Shown: positions 1 through 6,379 of the stretch, piece after piece
Position numbering within the stretch: position 1 is the stretch's first letter
Layout: every line of letters begins with the position of its first letter
Assembly (NCBI GenBank): GCA_016205025.1
Contig: JACQJO010000012.1
Location: forward strand, 1-42,637
Source: Elusimicrobiota bacterium
Lineage (GTDB): Bacteria > Elusimicrobiota > Elusimicrobia > JACQPE01
Reading direction: 5' to 3'
DNA: 42,637 nt
Translations under genes and position numbers: made by a program
The notes under the pieces: model-generated
What the model saw: only the letters and a program-made list of their open reading frames with translations
The model's database searches: none
What the model was told of the DNA's origin: nothing

Positions 1-381
1 CGCGCGGGGCCGTGATACGGGCCAACGATTGCTCAAATGAGAAACAAGGAAAGAAAAAGAGAGCGGGAAGGCATGACTGTTCATTTTAATGCTGCCGGTT
101 TCTAAAAATAATGTTTTTCACCGGGAACTAGTCTAAAGTCCTATATCGAAAAGTGACTATTGACCTATATGAACAACTTTATCTATATTTACACCAATAC
201 GCCTCGTGGCAACCGGCCGGACTGTGACATTACGTCATCCACGAGGAACCCAGACCGGCCAACGCATCGCTCTTTAACAACGCAACCTAGCATCCGCACC
301 GGAGACCGGCGCCTAAACGCCGGGCTCCGAATGCCGCACAACCGAGAATAGCAAGCTCGCGTTGAGGCGCATGGAGGCGCC
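1..381 (+). promoter_or_regulatory. Gene-free 5' region with a structured leader
   Basis: I see no convincing gene in the first 381 bases. The right part holds strong potential RNA structure ahead of the GTG at 382. CCTCGTGG (202-209) can pair with CCACGAGG (239-246). A 12-bp arm hairpin lies at 300-329 (CGGAG-a-CCGGCG, loop, CGCCGG-g-CTCCG). GGCGC (366-370) can pair with GCGCC (377-381), which puts the Shine-Dalgarno GGAGG (373-377) in or next to the hairpin loop. This could be a translational control leader, but that is inference. The left 160 bases are AT-richer and show nothing I can name. Confidence 0.35.
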
Positions 382-1407
382 GTGAAAACATTGGCAGCCC
401 TTGCGTCAACAATGCTGATTCTTTGCTTGGGCGCCGGATTAACCGGCGCACGGACGCTTGAACAAAGCCACCGGGTCTTGATGACCTTCTCCAGTGGTTT
501 CCCCGGCGTTAAATCGCCACCGCCGAATATTCTTAACTTCAACTCGCCCCCCCGCGCCAACGCCGTCATGCCGGAACGCGCCTACAACTATCAGGAACTC
601 AAAGAGGCGCTCAACGGCTCCCCCGAAACCAATAAGGACGCCGAGCAGGCGCTCGAGATGATCCCGGCCTCCATTCTGGCCAAGCTCGATCAAATGGGAG
701 TCAAGGTGATCTACCACTCCTCTTACTTTGACTCCAAGCAAAACACCAAAAAATGCGTGATGCCGGGCAACTATTTCCCCTGGAACCGCCAGATTCATAT
801 TCATTGCAAACGTTCCATATCGGTGCTGTTGGCAGAAACGGCGCACGCGGTGGATCAGCTTGTGGGCGGCGGCCATCTTCTAAGCGCGAGAGACCCGCAA
901 TTTCAAAGCCTGCATGAAAAATATAAGAACGCGATCTTGGCGCACCTGCGCGCCAAAGGCCACAAAAACCTCAAGGAGCACCTGGAAAAAGGACACTCCG
1001 TTCCCTGGAACTACCTGCCGGGTCCGGAGGATGCCGATCCCGTCCTGGGCCCCCAGGGTTACGACCAGATCGTGGAGTTATATATGGAAGGGTTTATTTA
1101 CCACTACTACAACCCCAACAAAATTGCGTTTCATCATCCCGAAATCCTTCAATACGTCCGCGGCTCTCTGGAAACAGCCGAGCGCACGGTCGATATTCCC
1201 GCCGCGCCGCAGGCGCCGGCGGACGGCGGCACGCCGGATGCGGATGCCATGAAAGGGTTTAGCGCAGGGGAGTCACCCGTGAACCCAGTAGTGGAGAGGG
1301 GCCCCGCGAGCACGCGGGGAGAACCGTCGGGACTGGTTCTCGGGTCTGGGGGCAAGGGTGACTCCCCTGCGCTAAACCCTTGCGATGCCATTAATGACAG
1401 GCTTTGA
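382..1407 (+). CDS. Secreted protein with degenerate lethal-factor-like (ATLF) site
   Basis: A 341-residue protein starting at GTG, chosen because GGAGG lies four bases upstream and a clear signal peptide follows (about residues 1-23). Around residues 151-158 it reads A-E-T-A-H-A-V-D, resembling the HExxH-A-x-D zinc site of anthrax-lethal-factor-like (ATLF) peptidases, but the first histidine is alanine. A downstream stretch (near 1080-1170, E-G-F-I-Y-H-Y-Y then a proline helix) also resembles that fold. If the family assignment is right, it is probably a non-catalytic relative, acting outside the cytoplasm. The C-terminus (about residues 290-335) comes from an in-frame palindromic element (1251-1383). 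Removing 141 bases gives a shorter tail ending D-A-D-A-I-N-D-R-L. Its last 17 bases overlap the convergent epimerase gene. The family call is tentative; the gene itself is secure. Confidence 0.75.
   Translation: MKTLAALASTMLILCLGAGLTGARTLEQSHRVLMTFSSGFPGVKSPPPNILNFNSPPRANAVMPERAYNYQELKEALNGSPETNKDAEQALEMIPASILAKLDQMGVKVIYHSSYFDSKQNTKKCVMPGNYFPWNRQIHIHCKRSISVLLAETAHAVDQLVGGGHLLSARDPQFQSLHEKYKNAILAHLRAKGHKNLKEHLEKGHSVPWNYLPGPEDADPVLGPQGYDQIVELYMEGFIYHYYNPNKIAFHHPEILQYVRGSLETAERTVDIPAAPQAPADGGTPDADAMKGFSAGESPVNPVVERGPASTRGEPSGLVLGSGGKGDSPALNPCDAINDRL
1251..1383. mobile_element. Family A palindromic element, copy A1
   Basis: This 133-bp element has long terminal inverted repeats (26 perfect bases, 1253-1278 against 1356-1381) and is flanked by an 8-bp direct repeat GATGCCAT (1243-1250 and 1384-1391), read as a target-site duplication. 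Element plus duplication is 141 bp, or 47 codons, so the host gene (382-1407) stays in frame. The complementary strand is also open. The core holds the smaller hairpins CCCCGCG/CGCGGGG and GAACC/GGTTC. Other copies are at 18105-18236 and 25669-25813. Confidence 0.85.
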
Positions 1408-2299
1408 TCAGCGCTTCCTTTAGGGTTGGGTAGCGAAACTTATAACCAAGGGCTAAGGCTTTCTTAGGCAGAACTCTCTGTCCGGTCAAGAGCATATCCG
1501 CCATCTCCCCCAGCGCCAAGCGCAAAAAAGGACCCGGCACTCCAAAGAAAGCTGGGCGGTTCAAAACAGCGGCGAGCGTCTTGGTAAATTCTTCATTGGT
1601 CGCGGGGTTGGGCGCCGTGGCGTTGATCGCGCCCCTGATGTTTTCTTGATTCAAAATAAAAAGAATCAGTCCGGTTAAATCATCGAGGTGAATCCAAGAC
1701 ATCCACTGTTTGCCCGAGCCAAGCCGTCCTCCCAAACCCAGCCGAAAAGGAAAAAGCATTTTGGCCAAAGCCCCTCCCCCGCGTCCCAGCACGATTCCGA
1801 TTCTGATTCTTACGGTGCGCACGCCGATCTTCTCGGCGGAAACGGCCTCTTTTTCCCAAGCCCTGCAAAGCTGCGCCAAAAAATCGGAACCGGACGAGGC
1901 CCCTTCATTTAAGTCCTCATCGCCTCTGGAACCATAAAATCCGACGGCGGAGGCGTTGATAAAAATAGGGGGCCTGGGCGAAAGATGTTCCATACCATCA
2001 ATAAGGGCCCGAGTGGTCATAATCCGGCTTTCCCATAGCATCTTCTTTCTATTTTTTGTCCAGCGGCCGTCAGCCACTGATTCCCCCGCCAGATTGATAA
2101 CCGCCTGCGCCGCGCCTACCTCTTTGGCCCAGGCGCCTCCCCCGGCTTTGACATCCCAATGCACCAAGGGAAAACCGTCACGACTGCCCGACGGTCCGCG
2201 GCTTAACAGCAGAACGTCGCGACCTCTTGATTTGAGCTCCCGGGTAAGAGCCTGCCCGATAAAACCGGTTCCTCCGGCAATGACAATTGGCCCGTTCAT
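1391..2299 (-). CDS. TIGR01777 family (YfcH/SDR39U1-type) epimerase
   Basis: A 302-residue extended short-chain dehydrogenase/reductase. The N-terminus shows the nucleotide-binding G-G-T-G-F-I-G at residues 9-15. A family-typical block N-L-A-G-E-S-V follows, then a W-T-x-x-R/K-K segment, N-A-S-A-V-G-F-Y-G with the active-site tyrosine, and the C-terminal DUF1731-like region ending in the P-x-x-A-L/lysine-rich tail. Length matches the family (about 300). The substrate of this family is unknown; an NAD(P)-dependent sugar-nucleotide-type reaction is assumed from the fold. It is convergent with the gene at 382-1407 and the tails overlap by 17 bp. Its TAA (1391-1393) overlaps the right target duplication of palindromic element A1. 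Confidence 0.93.
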   Translation of the reverse strand: MNGPIVIAGGTGFIGQALTRELKSRGRDVLLLSRGPSGSRDGFPLVHWDVKAGGGAWAKEVGAAQAVINLAGESVADGRWTKNRKKMLWESRIMTTRALIDGMEHLSPRPPIFINASAVGFYGSRGDEDLNEGASSGSDFLAQLCRAWEKEAVSAEKIGVRTVRIRIGIVLGRGGGALAKMLFPFRLGLGGRLGSGKQWMSWIHLDDLTGLILFILNQENIRGAINATAPNPATNEEFTKTLAAVLNRPAFFGVPGPFLRLALGEMADMLLTGQRVLPKKALALGYKFRYPTLKEALIKACH

Positions 2300-2345
2300 G
2301 CTTTCAGTTTAAACATTTTTGCGGCTCTTTAGATAGCTGGGACTT

Positions 2346-2472
2346 CATCCCTGCTAACTTAATTCTTTCTGAACGTATAAAAACGTCTTAAAATAAGGGG
2401 TTTTCGCTGTGTCCCTGGCTTTTGACCAGAAATACCCTGTAGAGGGAAATTTGAGTTAACTTAGCGGGGATG
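2346..2472 (+). mobile_element. Family B 127-bp MITE, copy B1
   Basis: A 127-bp non-coding element with 17-bp terminal inverted repeats (left CATCCCTGCTAACTTAA, right end as reverse complement CATCCCCGCTAAGTTAA, two mismatches). It is flanked by a perfect 12-bp duplication TAGCTGGGACTT (2334-2345 and 2473-2484). It is identical along its length to copies at 9818-9944 (inverted) and 16522-16648. It sits in the divergent intergenic region upstream of the 2568 gene. Confidence 0.93.
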
Positions 2473-2560
2473 TAGCTGGGACTTTGGTCCTAATTTCAAT
2501 TAGGTCTAAAGACAGGCGACATGATAACCGGTCCTAGCTATCCTGTTAGGGTTGTGGAGG
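2473..2560 (+). promoter_or_regulatory. Structured 5' leader of the 2568 gene
   Basis: TAGCTGGGAC (2473-2482) can pair with GTCCTAGCTA (2531-2540), closing a stem. Inside it lies the hairpin TTTGGTCCTAATT/AATTAGGTCTAAA (2483-2510). A Shine-Dalgarno GGAGGT (2555-2560) follows, eight bases before the ATG. The layout looks like a cis-regulatory RNA, but it fits no riboswitch class I can name. The inner hairpin resembles those at 16483-16516 and 22794-22831. MITE B1 inserted at its 5' edge, and the duplicated 12 bp preserve the 5' arm. Confidence 0.4.
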
Positions 2561-2567
2561 TAACCTA

Positions 2568-4169
2568 ATGAAAAAACCAAATCAAATTGGCCGCGTTCTC
2601 ATGGCGCTCGTTATTAATGTCAATACCCTTTCTTTGACCTGGGCTTTAGATGACAAAGATGCCCAAAGCGTCCAGGAGGCGTTTTCAACCCAGCGCCCAC
2701 GCATCGTTCACCAAGCTCCTACAAAATTTGAACAAGCTTGCCTTAGGGCAAAAAGCGCGGGCTTAGATTTAGCATTAGGAATGGCCGTGGCGGCGGCGGC
2801 CCCTGTTCTTGCAGTAGGATCCTTGTTCGGATGCGGTTTTAAACCGCCCACGGATCCAACCCCGACCCCAACTCCGACTCCAGGCCCGACTCCAACCCCC
2901 ACCCCCACCCCCACCCCGACACCGACGCCAACGCCTGGATTTACCAGACTTCGCGTGAGCGGCAACAAATTTGTTAATCAAAGCGGCCAGCCGGTGGCTC
3001 TCTACGGCGCCATTCACTGCTGCGAAGGCGGAGACGGCGGCGATGCGGCTCTCGAAGAAGGCTGGCCGTTTATCAACGATAGGGGAATAAGCAAATTAAG
3101 AGGCAGGGCCAACTATGCTCATATTCGTCTTGGTCCCTTTATGCCGGACACCAGCGCGGCTTCCTTGTCATTTTCAGTGCTTGGCCGTACCATCGTTTCT
3201 CGAGAAGACCGGCCTTACCAATTTTTAAAATCCGGCGGCCTCTCAACGCGAGCCATGTCGGCTTCAGGCGCCCAGCCTTGGTGGGTGGCTTACAAAATCA
3301 AAAGCGACGGAAAAGCGGATATAGAAGCCGCCGCCAGAGGCGAGTGGAATGATGAATTTTGGATCAGGCTTCGCCAGACCGCGCAGGCGCTCCTGGATGC
3401 CAAAATTTATGTTGAAGTGGACCTAATTGACGGCTGGGTCATGAAAAAAAGCGGGCTGACCCCCTGGGTTGGCGATGATCGATGCAACGCCTTTCGCCGC
3501 GCGCCCGAAGAACGTCATGTGGTGTGGCTAAAAAAGATCGCTCAAGAATTAAAGGGCTACCCTAACGTTATTTTCCAAGTCGGCAATGAAAACTTCATCT
3601 GCAGGCCTGACATTAATTGGGAAGAGGGCGTGGCCAATATTATTAAGCAAGAAATTCCAGGGGCTTTAGTGAGCACCAATGGCGGCATGCAAGGCGGCGG
3701 CGGCAACCCGGACCTCGAATTTTCCGGCCGCATTGATTATGTCAACGAGCACAATAACAGTTGCGACGCGGTTTTGGGCTCTGGTTCAGGAAAACCAACC
3801 ACCCAAAACGAATGTCCCAGCATGAATGCCAACAAATACGAAAACCAGCTAAGAATCGCGGCCTGCACCAACAATACCTATTACCACATCTGGCGAGGAG
3901 AGATGTCGTCCGCCCAATACGAACGAACCTTGACCACCCTGCAGAACTTCCACAGCAAAGGTTTAGAGGCGGATGGAACGCCGAAATGGTGTTCCAATCC
4001 CAGCGCCTCAAGCCAAGGATTTGCGCCGATGCCGCAGCAATCCTCCCAATCCATTATTGACCTTGATGATTTTGGTTATGTGGGACGGCCCGATGGCGGC
4101 CGCTATGGCAAACGACCAAAAACAGAAGTAACACCTAACGACCTCGGACCGAAACAGCGGGAAAGATAA
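2568..4169 (+). CDS. Secreted glycoside-hydrolase-like protein with Pro-Thr linker
   Basis: 533 residues. A signal peptide (about 1-27) is followed by a short region, a second hydrophobic stretch (about 70-90) ending L-F-G-C (lipobox-like), then a (P-T)n linker (about 95-125), which suggests a surface-tethered domain. The rest opens with V-N-Q-S-G-Q-P-V-A-L-Y-G-A, typical of the first strand of TIM-barrel glycosidases. Near residue 340 it has Y-P-N-V-I-F-Q-V-G-N-E-N, matching the asparagine-glutamate acid/base motif of clan GH-A. A candidate nucleophile glutamate lies in W-R-G-E-M near residue 445. The linker DNA is a low-complexity ACCCC/GAC repeat. It starts at ATG with GGAGGT eight bases upstream. 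Substrate and exact GH family cannot be told; a polysaccharide role is inference. Confidence 0.8.
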   Translation: MKKPNQIGRVLMALVINVNTLSLTWALDDKDAQSVQEAFSTQRPRIVHQAPTKFEQACLRAKSAGLDLALGMAVAAAAPVLAVGSLFGCGFKPPTDPTPTPTPTPGPTPTPTPTPTPTPTPTPGFTRLRVSGNKFVNQSGQPVALYGAIHCCEGGDGGDAALEEGWPFINDRGISKLRGRANYAHIRLGPFMPDTSAASLSFSVLGRTIVSREDRPYQFLKSGGLSTRAMSASGAQPWWVAYKIKSDGKADIEAAARGEWNDEFWIRLRQTAQALLDAKIYVEVDLIDGWVMKKSGLTPWVGDDRCNAFRRAPEERHVVWLKKIAQELKGYPNVIFQVGNENFICRPDINWEEGVANIIKQEIPGALVSTNGGMQGGGGNPDLEFSGRIDYVNEHNNSCDAVLGSGSGKPTTQNECPSMNANKYENQLRIAACTNNTYYHIWRGEMSSAQYERTLTTLQNFHSKGLEADGTPKWCSNPSASSQGFAPMPQQSSQSIIDLDDFGYVGRPDGGRYGKRPKTEVTPNDLGPKQRER

Positions 4170-4178
4170 CAGCGAAGA

Positions 4179-4559
4179 CTACCGGATAGCGATCGCTTCG
4201 ATCTCTACCAAGGCATTCTTAGGAAGTTCGGCCACCCCAATGGTGGCGCGGGCGGGATAGGGCTCTTTAAAAAATTTGGCGTAAACTTCATTCATCGCCG
4301 CGAAATCAGACATATTTTTAAGATAAACGTTCGTTTTAACCACACGCGAAAAATCAAGACCGGCGGCTTCGAGAACCGCCTGGACGTTATTTAAAACCCT
4401 CTCTGTTTGCGCGCGAATATCCCCGTTAATTAAATTGCCGGTCGCGGGCTCCAGCGGCGTTTGCCCCGAAACAAATACAAAATCTCCCGCAGAGATCCCC
4501 TGCGAATACGGCCCGATCGCCTTGGGAGCATTGTCCGCGGTCACCGCACGTTTGCTCAT
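4179..4559 (-). CDS. ridA: RidA family enamine/imine deaminase
   Basis: 126 residues, the normal size for RidA (YjgF/YER057c/UK114). It shows A-I-G-P-Y-S-Q near the N-terminus, V-S-G-Q-T-P-L, a central Q-T-x-x-V-L-x-N segment, the V-V-K-T-N-V-Y-L-K-N strand, and the conserved arginine in Y-P-A-R-A-T-I-G-V followed by L-P-K-N-A-L-V-E-I-E. The arginine and glutamate are the residues RidA uses to bind and deaminate reactive 2-aminoacrylate-type enamines from PLP enzymes. It is a cytoplasmic trimer in known members. It is convergent with the 2568 gene, ten bases apart, and its start lies just beyond the REP palindrome 4587-4640. Confidence 0.96.
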   Translation of the reverse strand: MSKRAVTADNAPKAIGPYSQGISAGDFVFVSGQTPLEPATGNLINGDIRAQTERVLNNVQAVLEAAGLDFSRVVKTNVYLKNMSDFAAMNEVYAKFFKEPYPARATIGVAELPKNALVEIEAIAIR

Positions 4560-4586
4560 AGCGTTGCTTGTATCATATGAAAACTA

Positions 4587-4640
4587 AAAAATAGGGACAG
4601 ACACTATTTTTTTCTAAAAATAGTGTCTGTCCCTATTTTT
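4587..4640. repeat. REP-type perfect palindrome
   Basis: 25-base arms (4587-4611 and 4616-4640) are perfectly complementary around a four-base loop. The core is TAGGGACAGACACTA. The same core forms the palindrome at 10811-10860. It lies between the start of ridA and the stop of the PAS gene, whose TAA (4639-4641) overlaps it. As RNA it would form a strong hairpin and may act as a terminator. REP palindromes of this kind are usually moved by RAYT (Y1-type) transposases; none is encoded here. Confidence 0.85.
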
Positions 4641-5517
4641 ATGCGCGGCCCGATCTCACCCGTTCAACCAAAGCGGCCAAGGAATGAACGAAAAGACTGA
4701 TCAAAACGATAAAAAGAGCGTGCAGAAACGCCTGGGCCCAGCCGATGGTTCCGGTTAAGCCCCGCTGGTCATAAATGCCCAAAAGAACAACGGCGGAGGT
4801 GACCGAGGTGGCCAAAGTGATGGTGCGCGTGGCGTACAAGCTCGCGGCCAGCGGCGTCAGCACGAATAAAAGCCACATCGGGCCCCAAAGGGTGCCTAAA
4901 AGATACACCAGCAATCCCATGGCCAAAAAATTGGCCGGCGTGTGCAGTTTGGCCAAATCCAACATATCGGTGCGGGCGCGCCTGACCTGCCAGGCCACGA
5001 AATAATTAAACGCCGCCAATCCCAGCAGCACCGCGATGGCCAGCGTTTTTTCCCACGCTTCGGCCAAACCCCAGATTAAAGCCGCGATCACCATGGCGAA
5101 GGTGAAAGGAATAAAATAAAGGTTGATCAGGCTGATGAACTGGCCGTGAAGGGGCACGGGCACAAAGGGAGTGATGTCCTGAAACGTCATGCCCACGCCA
5201 AGGGGACTGCCTGATTCACTGCGGAAAACAAGGGTGCCGTAGCCCAAAACGATTCTTTCCCCGCGCAGATTGGCGATGCGCATCTCCTTTCTATTGACTT
5301 CGGACAAATGTTTGGTGGTTCCCATTAAAACGTCCACCATGGCCGGCTGGGCCGAAAAAAGTTTTTTGCAGGGATTGCCCTTAAATGATTGGGGCGGCAG
5401 TCCCAAAATTTTCTTGGCGGCGCGGTTAACCACCAAGACCGTGCCCTCCGGGTCAATGACAATCAGGCCCCCCGGCAGGTTTTCCAAAACCGCTTCGTGA
5501 AGATCAGCAGACGCCAC
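4639..5517 (-). CDS. PAS-domain membrane protein without output domain
   Basis: 292 residues. The N-terminal 115 or so form a PAS domain (L-E-N-L-P-G-G-L-I-V-I-D-P-E-G, V-N-R-A-A-K-K-I-L-G, ending V-G-M-T-F-Q-D-I-T). It is followed by a C-terminal block with about five to six hydrophobic helices (residues 130-285). No kinase, GGDEF, HD or other output domain follows, so any signal must pass through the membrane part or a partner protein. The order PAS then membrane is also unusual. No neighbour looks like a cognate kinase. Start chosen at ATG 5517, where GGAGG (reverse of 5521-5525) lies three bases upstream. The stop overlaps a REP palindrome. Function unknown. Confidence 0.8.
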   Translation of the reverse strand: MASADLHEAVLENLPGGLIVIDPEGTVLVVNRAAKKILGLPPQSFKGNPCKKLFSAQPAMVDVLMGTTKHLSEVNRKEMRIANLRGERIVLGYGTLVFRSESGSPLGVGMTFQDITPFVPVPLHGQFISLINLYFIPFTFAMVIAALIWGLAEAWEKTLAIAVLLGLAAFNYFVAWQVRRARTDMLDLAKLHTPANFLAMGLLVYLLGTLWGPMWLLFVLTPLAASLYATRTITLATSVTSAVVLLGIYDQRGLTGTIGWAQAFLHALFIVLISLFVHSLAALVERVRSGRA

Positions 5518-5651
5518 GATACCTCCTGCGCCTTAAGTATAAGCCCTGTTTTCAAAAAACTTTAGTCCCAAATTGAATTTCCCCGCCAGGCCCATGCGCC
5601 TTGCCCCGGCTACGATTATTCTGTTTATGTTTCTTGAAAGGGGGTAGACAT

Positions 5652-6341
5652 ATGCGAATAGTTGGAATTTTTCTGCTTACTTTTAACGGCAGTTCCGTTC
5701 TGGCCGACACGATCCGGCCGAATGACCTGCCTATTTTTCAAACCTCCGCGCGACTGACAGCTTCCTTCCATAAAAGTTCCTGGATTCTTCAGCCGGGGAC
5801 GACACTGCGCACGCGCTGGTCCGTCAAACCCAAAACATCTGATCTTGCCGCGACAACAACTTCGGACGCGGATGTTAAAATTGTGCCTGACAAACCGGTG
5901 TCGGCAGGCCAAAGAGCCTTTGCCGAGCCTTTCTTCGGCGTGATGACCGGGGCCTTCGCCGGAATGATCCATCCAGGATGGAAATTGATCGCTTATTGGG
6001 ATCGCCAGAAAGTGACCGCTTATTGGAAAAACCGCCAAAGCAAAGGCGATCTTGAATGGATTGCTTTGAGAGTGGCGTCGCAAGGGCTTGCGGCTGGCGC
6101 CGGTGGCCTGGTCGGAGCGATCGCGCAGGGCTCGCTGCGTGATCGGGCCGGAGTTCCGGCCAGCCTGGTGGTCTCCAGCCTAGCCGGCGGAGTGTCCGGC
6201 GGCTTGTTAGTCAAAATTGTAACCAAAAGCTCATTCTCTACATTTGTTGATTACGGCAAATGGGGCGTACTCGGCGGGCTCGTGGGCGGCCTGGCCACCG
6301 AATTTCTGCGCTCTTACCGCGTCAACGTTTCCAAAAAATAA
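5652..6341 (+). CDS. Secreted glycine-rich protein of unknown function
   Basis: 229 residues from ATG 5652, chosen over the in-frame ATG at 5601 because AAAGGGGG stands just upstream and the protein then begins with a clean signal peptide (residues 1-18, ending V-L-A). The C-terminal half has three glycine-zipper-like hydrophobic stretches (G-L-A-A-G-A-G-G-L-V-G-A; S-S-L-A-G-G-V-S-G-G-L-L; G-V-L-G-G-L-V-G-G-L), which suggests membrane association in the envelope. I recognise no family. It is followed 38 bases later by the mutY reading frame. Confidence 0.7.
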   Translation: MRIVGIFLLTFNGSSVLADTIRPNDLPIFQTSARLTASFHKSSWILQPGTTLRTRWSVKPKTSDLAATTTSDADVKIVPDKPVSAGQRAFAEPFFGVMTGAFAGMIHPGWKLIAYWDRQKVTAYWKNRQSKGDLEWIALRVASQGLAAGAGGLVGAIAQGSLRDRAGVPASLVVSSLAGGVSGGLLVKIVTKSSFSTFVDYGKWGVLGGLVGGLATEFLRSYRVNVSKK

Positions 6342-6379
6342 ACAACCCACAACACCCTGTCTTTTTCTAAGATCAATGG

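Noticed and set aside
160..351. 63-residue frame in the left intergenic region
   Set aside because: No ribosome site, no recognisable protein features, and it runs through strong hairpins; better explained as leader.
1149..1391. Minus-strand frame with F-S-A-G-E-S-P repeat peptide
   Set aside because: It is the complementary reading of palindromic element A1; open only because the element is open on both strands.
2473..2540. c-di-GMP or other known riboswitch
   Set aside because: Conserved motifs of known classes are not present; only a generic structured leader can be claimed.
2860..2940. Tandem repeat as a separate mobile element
   Set aside because: It is the codon repeat of a Pro-Thr linker with varied third bases, typical of secreted enzymes.
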